Positions 40,951 to 52,956 of a stretch of DNA of 64,000 bases are shown piece by piece. The stretch covers positions 48,417,535 to 48,481,534 of the forward strand of contig NC_134843.1 in assembly GCF_965363235.1 (NCBI RefSeq), given 5' to 3'. How positions within the stretch are numbered: position 1 is the stretch's first letter; every line of letters starts with the position of its first letter. The position numbers and the translations under genes were made by a program. This stretch comes from Mytilus galloprovincialis. Its lineage: Eukaryota; Mollusca; Bivalvia; Mytilida; Mytilidae. The notes beneath the pieces were generated by a model. That model had not been told where the DNA came from. It was given only the letters and a program-made list of their open reading frames with translations, and made no database searches.

Positions 40951-41626
40951 GATTTTAATTGACCTCAGGTTTGAGGTCTGTTGATCTTTGATAGAATTGT
41001 ATTTTGTTCAAATTTCAAATACTGCATATTGGGTTATTTTTACATCAGGTTTAGTTTGCTGATTAAAAGGCCATTGAAGGAGATGATAGATCTCCCCTAT
41101 GTTTAATGTTCATATTTTACTGCCTTGTACAAATCATTGACACTTTCAGGGTTAAATAGCTACAGTGAAAATTAAACGCACACAAACTTTCAGATATACA
41201 GTATTGCTGTAAGCAGGCAAGTCATTTTAATATAAAATTGAGAATGTCAACAATATAACATTTATTTATATTGACTGGCAGTTTGTATCATGAATCATAC
41301 AGTGTTTAAGCTTAAATCTCCTTATTTTTATGTTAACTGTTTCACTAAGATAGCAACCTGGTATGTTACTTGTTACTACAAAAATAGAAAAGTATAAATT
41401 TACAGGTAAAAAAGTTTACGAGAAAACTGTGTATTAATTTTTTTTTCATGGACAAAAATTTTTGATGGATTGAGGAAAAATTACATAATTTCTTTGATAT
41501 TTGATTCTTTGGTTTTGTCAAAGTCATTCTAACAAGTCTAAAGTAAATGTGTACTTTGATGGACACTTTAATTTTTGTTTACTTATACCCAAGAAATCCC
41601 TGAACAATAAAAAAATCCACAGTATT

Positions 41627-42205
41627 TAAGGAGTAGGTTCAGTAAGACCCCCTTTTGGCCCCAAAATATAACAGTTTTACAAAATAGTGAAAATGTAATC
41701 TTTTAGCTATTTACTGGAAAGTAGAATACTTCTACTACATGAATATGGGCTGTTTTTGACAATACAATGCACATATATCGAGTACTAGCATCATTAAGTC
41801 ATGCTAAATTACTGAAATCTTCACAATTTTAGCATTTTAGTTAAATTTTAGATGGTTTCCGTCTTAAATGAAAGTGACCGCATTCGTGTTCATTCATAAT
41901 ATTGAAATGTAAGTTGTATTTGATGATAATACCTAACATATTTAAAGGTTGAGGATGAACACGGATGTGGCCACTTTCATTTTTGACAAAAACCATCTGA
42001 AAAGTGACGTTTTTTGGCATATTTGATAGATTTTTCATGTGTAAGCTTGAATCGGAGCGTTTTTAATGACTAAATCAATTAAAGTCTTTCACATAAACTA
42101 ACTGAATCAATTGAAATAGACACTTAAGTGTTTAGAAAGTGTCCAAAATCTTTCGTTAGAATTGAACCTGAAATTTGAGGCCGGAATCAGCCCTTACTCC
42201 TTGAT
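41627..42205. mobile_element. Inverted-repeat element of about 580 bp
   Basis: The ends match as inverted copies (AAGGAGTAGGTTCAGTAAGA versus AAGGAGTAAGGGCTGATTCC). A second, inner inverted pair has about 55 bp arms: AGATGGTTT...AATGAAAGTGACCGCATTCG and its complement near 41950-41998. No coding capacity. Probably a MITE. Confidence 0.65.
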
Positions 42206-42659
42206 TCATATAGATTTTCTTAATTGATATACTTTTTTTTATGAAACTGTTATTTCAATATTGTAGTCAACATATTAGTTTTGAATCTTTATTTGATCTG
42301 AATGGCAAGATCTACTCAAAATATTGCATTATAGTTTTGATATGGCATAATTGTTGTTTACATAATGTTGTTTTTTACATGTGATCATAAAGATTTTAAT
42401 GGTTATGAAATGTCAAAATTATTTTAGATCTGTATAAATTTATCATTTTTGATGTTGATTATACATGTTTATAGTGGTAAATGCCAATTTCATGTGATAT
42501 AATTTTTAAATGGTATAAGGATTTTATTTATATTAAAAGATTTTGTGTAATGTTTTGTCATTCTGATTAGTGTATATGGCATGGAATCAAAGGCATAACT
42601 ATTTTATCATATGCTAAAGTTCTTTTATCATGTGCCCAGATGGAACCTCCATCTATTTG

Positions 42660-42795
42660 TATAAAAACTGACAATCCTAGTCAATTAAGATTGGAGACAA
42701 GCTCTACTTCCACATGGATGATTCAAACCCACAACCTTAGTGTTGACAGACTAATGCGACAGTAGTTAAACTACATAGACCACTCAGCCATCCAA
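42660..42795 (-). mobile_element. tRNA-derived SINE head
   Basis: On the minus strand, GGATGGCTGAGTGG gives a consensus A box (42780-42793) and GGGTTTGAATC a near-consensus B box (42720-42730). The spacing of about 50-60 bases between the boxes suggests a class II tRNA (Leu- or Ser-like) ancestor. A proper anticodon arm and 3' acceptor strand are not evident, so a functional tRNA is unlikely. Confidence 0.55.
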
Positions 42796-44910
42796 AGTCA
42801 CCAAAATAATTTGAACTTTCATTTTCCATTTTTTATCCACAAATCCTCTATATATAACTGATAGGGGTCACATTTGCTTTTTGTGCTTGTTTATATCTTG
42901 TTATACCATATTGTATTTTTAATAAATACAATCATCATGAAATTAATTGCAAAAAAATTGTGACTCCGGAGAGTATAATATCAGGTTAGCATTGTCTTGG
43001 AATATTGTTTTCTTGTAGTTGGCATACCATTCATTACAATAAAGAGCGATGTGCGATATACATACATACATGTTTGTAGATGTGACAACAACACAATTCA
43101 AGGGTGTAACATCAACAAAATAACAAGCATCCAGAGGTTATACATACTGTCTTCAGATAAGTGTCAACCTAATATTTCTATTTCCCGGTCTATAAAGGAT
43201 GTGATATACTCGCAGTTATTGAATGCTAGCTGAAATATGGAACATCATGGTGCATTTATCAAATCTTGCAATCCTTCACTCTAATCTGGGTTGCTGAACC
43301 TCAGAGAATACTTCTTGCTCTTGTCATATATAGAGCAGAAGGACACGATAATGAGCAAATATATCCTGATTAATTTTATACAGGATTGAAAAGCTTGCAG
43401 GGAAAGTAAAACTTATTTTTTATCTAGTCTTGTGTCAAATAAATTAGCAATTGATAATTCTTCTTCAAGAAAAAAATACACAATTATTGAACTCGCATAT
43501 CTAAGTGAACAACAGTATAAAACTTTAACCTTTGTAAATAAGACATTAGAAAAGATTTAAAAGATCTCAATTTGTTCGCTAAATGAAGAATATTGGTCTC
43601 AACCTGTACAAGAATTTTTTTGCGATCCTTTGAGTATAGGGTAAAAATGTTGTTCCAACGGCTTACATTGTAATATAGAATAAGAACTGAATAAAGCGGT
43701 ACCTATGACACTCCCTAACATAACACAATTGGTCTCCCGAATACTGCCATTAGAACTTATGACAAAGAACTTTTAGTTTTCTATGAATGTATCCCAAGAT
43801 ATGAGAAACTGTGGTTTTATACTGTATCATGTATGCAATAGATCAACTATATTTGGTGTACAAAATTATTTTTCGATATACATGTCAGTCTGGCATGTTT
43901 TATTTGACCTTGACCTCATTTTGATTGTTACTTTAAGTTTTTGTCTGTTTTTTGTCTGTTTTTTTTTTTATATTATATTATAAACAAACGGTCATCTACA
44001 TTTGGTGTATGGAATGATTGTAAGGTGTATATGTCTGCCTAGAAATTATGATTTGACCATGACATCATTTTCATGGTCCAATGGCCAATCTTCAAGTTTT
44101 CTTCGATGTGCAATAGGTCCATTATATTTCCCTGTCTGATTATTGTTGTTTGGTTTGCTGTCTCACTGACATATATAATCAACAATCACAATCTTTTATA
44201 AATATGCAACAAACACATGATAACATACTTTATTTCAACCTAAATAATCAATTAAAGAAAAGCACATTAAAAATATTTTAAAAAATCTAGAAAAAACTTA
44301 TGATAATCAACTTTCACAATATTGAGATGAGAAGAAACTGAGGAATAAAGAGATTCAACTAGAAATTGAATTACCAATACATGTAATAAGTCACTGTTTC
44401 ATACAGCAAAAATGACAAATCTAAAAAATGTTTTTCTTTTGAAATACCAAAACTCATGGGACCAATAAAATGAAATAAAATTGAAGAATACAAAGCAAAT
44501 TCTTACACACTTATAGTTTTAAAAATAACATTTTCATTTAACTACTAAAATGGTTGAATTGAAAATGTCTGTCATTTATTGCCCTCCCCAAAAATAAAAA
44601 CAGAAAAACATAAACAAAGCTATTCAAATATGGTTACTGGTCATTTCTGTGTGGAGGACACTCTGGTAAGGTTAAAATATACAAAATTAACAACTTCATA
44701 ACAGAACAAGTTGTTTAAAACATTTAATAGACAGGAATCAATAAATAATGATTTTCTGAAGATGCATGTGGCACATATGAAAAAATTTAAATTCTATAAA
44801 AAATATATTAAACAGTGCAATAAGATGTACATTAAGTGTCTACAAGCCAAACTTGAAAACGTTTTTTACAGATATCTTGACTTCAGTTGTGGCATTTTGA
44901 GATCTGCTTA
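42796..44910. other. Intergenic DNA with an E-type fragment
   Basis: Bases 43820-44125 hold diverged E-type units (ATATTTGGTGTA, TTTGACCTTGACCTCATTTT). No gene recognised elsewhere in this interval. Confidence 0.5.
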
Positions 44911-44914
44911 TTTT

Positions 44915-46340
44915 TTATACGGCTGCAAAAATTAATTTTTTTTGGGTCGTATATTGGTATCACTTCGTTGTCAGCGTTGTCAGAAGACGGATGGATTCCG
45001 GATAATAACTTTAGTTTCAGTGAATAGAAATCAATAAAATTTTAACACAATGTTTATAACCACAAAAGGAAGGTTGGGATTGTTTTTGGGGGTTATGGTT
45101 CCAATGGTTTAGAAATAGGGGCACAAAACAAGCATTTATCTAGTTTCAGGACAATAAGTTGTGTATAAGTATTTCAATTGTTCAGAAAGGTTTAATACCA
45201 TAAGTAGAAATTTGAGATTCGTTTTAAGGGTTATGAGGCAAACAGTCTGGGAATTAAGGGCCAAAAACAAGCATTTTTCTAGTTTCAGGACAATAACTTG
45301 TGTGTAACTGTATGGATCTCTCTGACATAATTTGTACCACAAGGTTCCATATAATAAATAGAAGGCTATGATTGAGTTTGGGGTTAATTTCCCAGAACAT
45401 GAAGGAATAAGGGGCAAAAAAAGGGCCAAAAAGAAGCATTCTTATACGACCGCAAAAATTGAAAATTTTTTGGTCGTGTATTGGTATTAGGTTGGCGTCG
45501 TCGTCGTCCAAAGACATTTGGTTTTCACACTATAACTTTAGTAAAAGTAAATAGAAATCTATGAAATTTAAACACAAGGTTTATGACCCCAAAAGGAAGG
45601 TTGGGATTGATTTTAGGAGTTTTGGTCCCAACAGTTTAGGAATTAGGGGCCGAAAGGGTCCAAAATTAAACTTTGATTGATTTCATCAAAAAATAAATTA
45701 TTGGGGTTCTTTGATATACCAAATCTAACCGTGTATTTTTGGTCCTGTTTTCAAATTGGTCTACATTAAAGTCCAAAGGGTCCAAAATTAAACTTAGTTT
45801 GATTTTAACAAAAACTGAATTCTTGGGGTTCTTTGATATGCTGAATCTAAACATGTACTTAGATTTTTGATTATGGGCCCAGGTTTTCAAATTGGTCCAA
45901 AACTTTGTTTGATTTCAACAAAAATTGAATATACATGTATGGGGTTCTTTAATATGCTGAATTTAACCATGTATTTAGATTTTTAATATTTGGACCCAGT
46001 TATCAAATTGGTCCACATTGAGGTCTAAAGGGTCTAAAATTGAACATTATTTGATTTCATCAAAAATTGAATTCTTGGGGTTCTATGATATGCTGAATCT
46101 AACCATGTATTTAGATTTTGGATATTGGACCATAATAGGTAAATGTCCAATTTAAAATTTTTAAGTTTTTAAGTTTAAGTTCTTAGACCACATTCATTCT
46201 GTGTCAGAAACCTATGTTGTGTCAACTATTAAATCACAATCCAAATTCACAGCTGTATCAAGCTTAAATGTTGTGTCCATACTTGCCCCAACTGTTCAGG
46301 GTTTGACCTCTGCGGTCGTATAAACCTGCGCCCTGCAGAA
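44915..46340 (-). repeat. B-family element, rearranged copy
   Basis: It carries two left-end hairpins (about 44917 TTATACGGCTGC...GGGTCGTATA and about 45443 TATACGACCGCAAAAATTG), so a second end was inserted or duplicated 0.5 kb inside. It then shows one 161 bp-type unit and 260 bp-type units, and ends at the conserved head GGTTTGACCTCTGCGGTCGT. The palindromic array is missing. Confidence 0.65.
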
Positions 46341-46737
46341 CAGCTAGTTCTAGTTTCAAACAATAACTTGTTTGATACATGGATCTCTCTGAAATTATAC
46401 TACAAGGTTTCTTACTACAAAGGAATGGATGGAATTGAGTTTTGGGGTTCTTGCTCAAAGGGGGGTTTCAATAAATTGGGGGCCAAAAAAGGGGCCCAAA
46501 TAAGCATTTTGGTAGTTTCCAGTCAATATTAACTTGTGTTAAAGTGTATAAATATCTCTGAAATTATACCACAAGTTTCCATACTACAAAGGGATGGTTA
46601 TGGGGGTTATGGCTCAAATCATATAGCAAATAGGGGTAAAGAAGGGGGAAAACAAGGGTTTTTCTGGTTAAAGGACAACTTAGACAATTTAAAAGCAGTG
46701 TAAGGGAGGTAACCCAATTCAATTTAAAAAATACTGT

Positions 46738-47124
46738 TCTTTTGTAGACGAAACGCGGGTCTGGCGTATATACTAAATTTAGTCCTGGTATCTATGATGA
46801 GTTTATTTACAACCACTGGGTCGATGCCACTTTTTGTGCTGACATGAATTGTCATTGATATGGTTACCGGTATATTTATAAATTTACTGTTTACAAATTT
46901 TGGATTTTTTTGAAATACTAAGGCTTTTCTACCTCAGGCATAGATTTCCTTAGCTGTATTTGGCAAAACTTTTAGGAATTTTGGTCCTCTAGCCCTTTAA
47001 CTTCGTACTTTATTTGGCCTTTTTAACTTTTTTAGATTCGAGCGTCACTGATGAGTCTTTTGTAGACGAAACGCGCGTCTGGCGTATATACTAAATTTAG
47101 TCCTGGAATTTATGATGAGTTTAT
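46738..47124 (+). mobile_element. Retrozyme-like unit: 69 bp direct repeats with a hammerhead ribozyme
   Basis: Bases 46738-46806 and 47056-47124 are direct repeats (three mismatches) spaced exactly 318 bp apart. The left copy lacks the 5' half of the ribozyme. The right copy, with its upstream sequence, forms the complete motif described at 47042-47085. The non-coding body between has no open frame of note. The structure, one monomer plus a partial second, is what insertion of a greater-than-unit-length copy of a circular or tandem RNA would leave, as proposed for non-autonomous hammerhead retroelements (retrozymes). It sits in the hairpin loop of a B' element. Confidence 0.7.
47042..47085 (+). 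ncRNA. Type I hammerhead ribozyme
   Basis: All conserved core elements are present in order. Stem I 5' strand is GCGTCA (47042-47047). The core CTGATGA is at 47048-47054. Stem II is GTCT, loop TTTGT, AGAC (47055-47067). The core GAAA is at 47068-47071. Stem III is ACGCGCGT (47071-47078), with the cleavage-site C at 47079. Stem I 3' strand TGGCGT (47080-47085) pairs with GCGTCA over six pairs including two G-U. Cleavage is predicted between 47079 and 47080. Stem III is minimal (two pairs closing GCGC) and self-complementary, so efficient cleavage probably needs dimers, as known for the short-stem III hammerheads of animal repeats. Confidence 0.82.
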
Positions 47125-47880
47125 ATATATATTTATATGTTTGATGACCTCCCTTACACTGCTTGACAATTATGTATTAAGAAATGATGATTGTCTTGAG
47201 ATGATTAGCTGTAATTTTAATTTTAGAAGTTACTGTTACTTAATATTAATTTTTACCATGACTGTATGTCATTTTATATTTTAATATTTTATGATGTATT
47301 TAAATGAGTAGTTATTGTTGCAAACTGCATTAGAAATTTGAATTGAGATTATTTTTGGAATAAGGAAACGGGGAGGTGAACAAAAATTCAGAGGGTGGGG
47401 GTGGTTAAGTTTATCTCATTTCAGATTTCAGAAATTAAAAAGAATTTTTCTTTAAATATTGCTGGGATTAATATTCAACAGCATAGTGTATTGCAAAAAA
47501 AAAATGTTTAAGTTCATTAAACAACATTCATTTTGTGTCAGAAACCTTTGCTGTGTCAACTATTTAATCACAACCCAAATTCAGAGCTGTATCAAGCTTG
47601 AATGTTGTGTCCATACTTCACAGATTTTGAGAATTATGAGAATTATAAATCTCTGTTTTATGACATTGTTTGCAGCAGAGTAATATTTTCTGAGCTAGCA
47701 CTAAACTCTCAATTTGCCATGACTTTCCATGTAGTTCAGATGGAAGAAAAAACAACTACTATATCTTTCTTCCTTATCTCTAGCTCCAGCCTGAAGGAAA
47801 ATATCAACAAACCAGGTGCTCCGCAGGGTGCAGCTTTAAACTACCGCAGAGGTTGAACCCTGAACAGTTGGGGCTGTGTG

Positions 47881-50280
47881 AAAATTTCCAAAGCAGGAAG
47901 CAAAGTTTTGATTCAAGTTTCACATATAAACTTGTGTGTGATAGCTAGTTAATTTAATAAAATCAATCTTACATGTAATGAAAAAAATAAAACACTTTAT
48001 CAAAATTTTATATAAGATAACCTTGTTACCTTATATTATATGGCAGTTTAAAGTTTGACAACAAGTTTGATAAATACATTTATAAGAAGAAACCCTGACT
48101 AATCAACAGGTGACAAAAAAAGTTTGAAATAAATATTGACAGAAATTTTAAATTTATATATTATTACCAAAAAAATATAAATTGCAAAATCAATGGGAGC
48201 AAATTACAATAGAAATACCCACAGGCCCAAAATATAATTAGATGCTCCACAGGAACAAATAGAATTCATATACAAAATATATTACAAAATGTTGATCTAT
48301 AAATTAATAAATAAATTAAAGCTACATAAACAATTGTTTTCAAAAATTCTACATATATAGTTATCTGACAGTTTAAGATTTACAATGGAAACCATAAAAA
48401 TGTTAACAAATTTTCTGACATGAACAAGTCTGCGTTGACCAATTTACATTTCCTGGTGTTGTGTTTGAATATCTGTAAAATATCTCCACCACAAAGAGGT
48501 GAGGCAAACTACATAGTGATTTAAAAGTTTTGTGATTTGTTGAAAATTAAATTGCTTTATTTTAATAAACAGATGATTTAGTCGACCATAACTTAATTAG
48601 GTTTACTCAACTTCAACAGATTTTTTTTGTTAATTACTTTGTTTTTTGTTGTAAAATAAACATTTACTCTATCTATCTAGACCTATTCTGTGCCTATACA
48701 ACGTGTCAACTTCTAGCTTCACAAAATTGTGAATAAATAAAACACTAAACAGAAAGTATCTAATTTAATATTTGCTAAAAATACTAAATTCTCGAAATAA
48801 CAAAAAAAAAAAACATTAAGATATGACATAAGACAGTTATTGAAAAGGTTTTTTTTAACAATTCAAACAGGTAAATGAATCACGTCAATATGTGGTGGGG
48901 TAAACTCACTTCTAAAAAGCAACAATCTTGATTCGAAAAATGATTAAAAAATCAAAATGAATACGAAACTGATAGAGAAAATATGTCAGACAGAAAGTAA
49001 ATCAATCTGTTTTAAGAGTTGTAGCAATAAGCATTTTTTGCTTCTTCTCTTGTTATACATTTGTATATCTTTATTTCATAATATTGATCCAAACATTTTT
49101 CATTTTCAATGTATTAGTATAGATGTTCTAATCTTTAGCTTAAATCCTGAATTTTTATGAAATAAGATAGAAACTAGGATTTCTCTGGCTAATAAAAACT
49201 TCTTCCTGAAAACCGATAAATCTTTATCCCAAAGTTATGACATTTAACTGAAAATCCCAAGTTTTAATGAAATAAACAGGTACATGTATATTTGTAGACA
49301 ATCAAATCCTCCAAATGGTTATTCCTATATTAAAATAAAAACAAACTTATAAAAGGTATTGATATAATCGGTTTTTTTTTATAAATATGGTACATATCAA
49401 CTCTGTAAGAAGACAAAAAGACATTTATAATTTTTAAACTGACCTATAACTACAAGAACATTAATTGCGTCATTGCTTGGATAGCAGAATCAAAGAGCAC
49501 ATGGTTCTCACTTAGGTGAGTCCATGAGTCCTGGACTCATGAAAATCTGTCTAGACTCGCCATTTTTAAAACTGGTGGGTCCAAAGATTGAAATATTTTG
49601 TATAAATCATTTTATAGCAAAAGTTTCAAGGTAATCTGAATTTAATGTCAGTTCATTACTCTAGTAATTAATATTAGGTCATGTAGTCTAAAATAATTAA
49701 TTACATTGCAATAAAATATCTTCTTCCTACTATTGGACTCACTATGGCCAAAAATGATGAGTCCCTGGAATTGCCTTTAAAAAGCCTTAGTAAGAACCCT
49801 GGAACAGATTTCACACTTTCTTGTACTTTTTTCTCTATCTTTATAGGGCTAACAAGTATTTTTTCCAACAGAAACGATTTCACACTTTCAATTTTCAAGG
49901 TGCTAAATGGACCAACCCACACATTTAAAAATTGAATTCCTTTACCCAATGCAAAGTAAAGGGAAATAACTCACTTATCCTTCTCAAAAATATTGTTTCC
50001 TATACAAATAGAAAAGTGCATTTATGAAGCCCTGCTTAAAGTGGATACAAATAATTCATCTGATTAACACATTGCCTAAGTGATCTTAGTCCAATACTGT
50101 AAATATGAATTTATCTAGGTATATATCAAGTTAAAATATTATATAAAATACAGCTGATCATGAAACTTTAACAAAGACTCTAAGATTAACAATAAAACAA
50201 TGTGACTAGAATGTATTTGCCTCATTCAATAAGTTCTCAACATCTGACTCTGCTTGTGATAGTTTATACTAAATATTGGT
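47881..50280. other. Intergenic DNA and probable 3' UTR of the Kelch-like gene
   Basis: Very AT-rich. The Kelch-like transcript should end somewhere here, but no single polyadenylation signal stands out. Bases 49500-49770 contain repeated and inverted copies of GGTGAGTCC/GGACTCA motifs (for example ATGAGTCCTGGACTCAT), probably a small palindromic repeat. The open frames at 48957 and 49701-49949 are not supported. Confidence 0.45.
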
Positions 50281-52909
50281 TCACACGAAACATCTAGGTA
50301 ATCCAAGGACAGCACAAGATCTTCCATAAATTCTTGAAGTGAAACTTTCAACAATGTCAATTTCATCTTTCAATGGATCGTACAGCTGTATCAATGTAGA
50401 CAGATAATGCTCTCCATTGATACCACCAACAACATAAATCTTGTGGTCAATGACACACACACCAGCTTCTCGAATGTTCAGACTTCTTTGGCACAGTGTC
50501 CATTGATTGACAACTGGACAGTACCTCTCAATAGCAATCACAGGTACAGGGAAGCCATAATTGTCTTCAACATTGCCACCTATTACATATAAATTGTTTT
50601 GTACTTCTGCCATTGAATGGTTCATTCTCATCTGTAACATGGGTGATCTTTCTTCCCAATTATCTAACTGTGGGTCATAGCATAGAAATTTTTTGGTGCT
50701 TCCTGTCAACGTCTGCCCTCCTGATACATACAATTTTCCCAGGCAAACTGCACCAGCATGCCCATATAAATGCCTGTCGAGTGGACATTTAAATTCCCAT
50801 TCATTCCTTGCAATATCAAAGCATTCCATTGTATACATGACCTTATTTTCATCTTGACCAGCTATTGCATAGAGTTTATGATCAACTGCAACCAATACAA
50901 AATCTTTCTGTGGTTCATTCATTGCTGCCAAATCATACCACCTATCAAAGCGAGCATCATATCGAAAACATCTAGCTGTAGCAATTTCATTTTGACTACT
51001 ATCATATTTTCCACCACAGGTATACATGAAATTATCAACAACAACAACTGCAGGATTATACAAGGGTACTATAGTATCTCTCAAATAATCACGCCTCTTG
51101 GTTTTTAATGTATAATGTTCAAGATTTTGAGCATGGCACATGACAATAGATTTTATATCTGAACGGACTTGTGTTCTTTGTGTTTGCAGCATTGATTGTT
51201 TGCCAACAACAATATGATAGTCTTTAGCCTCTGTCAGTAATAGTGAACATTCTCGATTCTGTTGCATGACTGGGACCAGACTAACCTTTTCTACCAATTC
51301 CTCTCCTGACAATAATGGTAGTCTTATATTTCTCATCAATAAGGCTACACAACCTTCTCTTTCTAATGGACTGTGAGCTATCCACTTTAATAGCATTTGA
51401 AATAGGCAATATTCTGACATAATATTGAGGCTGTTTTCCTGCAATAATGATGAAAGCTGTGTTGTGGACATTGTATAATATTGTTCAGTGTCAGCTACAG
51501 TTTCAAAATTTCCTAAAATAAACTTCTTTGCAATTGAATGGAGAATTGAGAGACTGTAAAGTTCAGCAAGATTCAAAATGTCCACACAATTTCCAACAGT
51601 AATAGAAGACTCTAAATATTTGCTGCAAAGAGTTACAGCATCATTTATCTGTAAGTGTGTTGCTGCTGCTAGAACTTCTTCAACATTGTCAGAATTTAAT
51701 TCCAATATACCAGTGTATGCAAAATCTACTATAATCGCTAAACCACATCCTGAAATTCCTTTCAAATCCACACTGTCTTCTCTGCTTTCTCTCATATTAC
51801 CTATAATAATGAAAAATAACTAGCTGATTACAAATAATTTACTTAGTTTTACAAAAATCTCAAGGCAGTTAGATATTTCTAAAGTATGAAGACTGTGTGC
51901 TTAAGATACAGTGCTAAATAAGCATTACTGCTGCCATGTTCATGTTCCAGCTCTAAGTCAAAACTAACTACATGTACATGTACATGATGTAACCTTGTCA
52001 GTGGTAGTATGTTGTTATACCTTATTGATTTTGTCATTTGGGGAATTTAATGTTGATATCAGATCTTTGATTGTAATAATCATTCAAAAACTTCAAAATG
52101 TACATGTATTTCCAATATTTTAGACTATTATGATGAAAAATTAAAATTGACACCAGATTAGCATGTCACATCGTCTACATCTATTTTTGGCAGCGTGACA
52201 AATAAGAGACTACTTCTCACATAACATTTAGCCATTGTTCAATATAAACAAGTGAAATAAATATGAATGTATTATACTATGGTACAGGGCATTGCTAAAA
52301 TAACTTTTATCATGTTTATTGGATCACAAGAAGAAAGTTTTTGAAGGAAAATTGATTATAATTATAATGATAACGCGATGTGAGGATATTATTAGACTTT
52401 AAATGTCAAAATCAACAAAGTGAAGTTTCACCTCAGATGCAATCCAATAGTGTGGAAGTATATTTTTGTACAATGCTTATCTTATTCATGATCAAATTTC
52501 CAAATAAGATATATATAGCCAATCGTTGGATGTCATGATTGAAATTCAAACCAGTCTTGAAAGGCCATTTAATGTCAGAGTAATGATAAAATTATTTTCA
52601 AAAAAAACTTTCTGAAATATTTTTCCAATCATTAGAGAAAATGATATTACCTGTCAGCATAACTTGAAAGTAATCACTGCAGGCAGCCATGACAGCTTTA
52701 TGAACATTAATTCTTGTTCCATCAGCATACAGGGCATAATCACATAATATACCACCTTTCCTGAGGTCTTGTAAGCCTTTCATAACTTTGGAGCAATAGT
52801 TTTTTGCTACCAATGACATACTGATGTTATCTATGTCTTCACACAAAGGTTGTCCAATCACACCATCTGATGTTGATTGCCTCGCTTGTTTCCTTGGTGA
52901 AAGAGGCAT
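50281..52909 (-). CDS. Kelch-like protein (BTB-BACK-Kelch), CUL3 E3 ligase adaptor, 592 residues
   Basis: Exon 52909-52651 joins 51800-50281 by a phase 1 intron (G|GT makes the Gly in VMLTGNMRES), giving 592 residues, the usual size for the family. The order is BTB (about 44-155; HKAVMAACSDYFQVM, GLAIIVDFAYTG), BACK (about 160-262; LYSLSILHSIAKKF, LFQMLLKWIAHSP), then about six Kelch blades (about 300-590; MYTCGGKYD, LYAIAGQDE, LYVSGGQTL, LYVIGGNVED, IYVVGGINGE). Family proteins use BTB-BACK to dimerise and bind CUL3, and the Kelch propeller to recruit a substrate; the substrate here is unknown. The start is well set: an in-frame TGA lies 33-36 bases upstream, and an acceptor (TTTTTTTCAG) ends at 52957, implying a 5' UTR exon further right. 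It resembles the KLHL9/13/22/26-type group, but I cannot choose an orthologue. Confidence 0.95.
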
Positions 52910-52956
52910 GACGACTCTATTCTTATGGTTCAGCCGATGTCAGTATCATAGAAAAT

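Larger units (their letters stand above)
46340..47880 (-). repeat. B'-variant element, interrupted by a ribozyme-bearing unit
   Basis: The inverted pair AAAAGCAGTGTAAGGGAGGT / ACCTCCCTTACACTGCTT marks one internal hairpin, and the ribozyme-bearing insertion (46738-47124) lies in its loop. The copies at 34390 and 61470 have the hairpin without the insertion. It continues to the head region (GCAGAGGTTGAACCCTGAAC, about 47850), which is itself interrupted around 47620-47815 by unrelated sequence. Confidence 0.6.

Noticed and set aside
51578..51823. Plus-strand frames across the Kelch-like exon (also 50407, 50770)
   Set aside because: They are antisense shadows of the strongly supported Kelch-like coding sequence.
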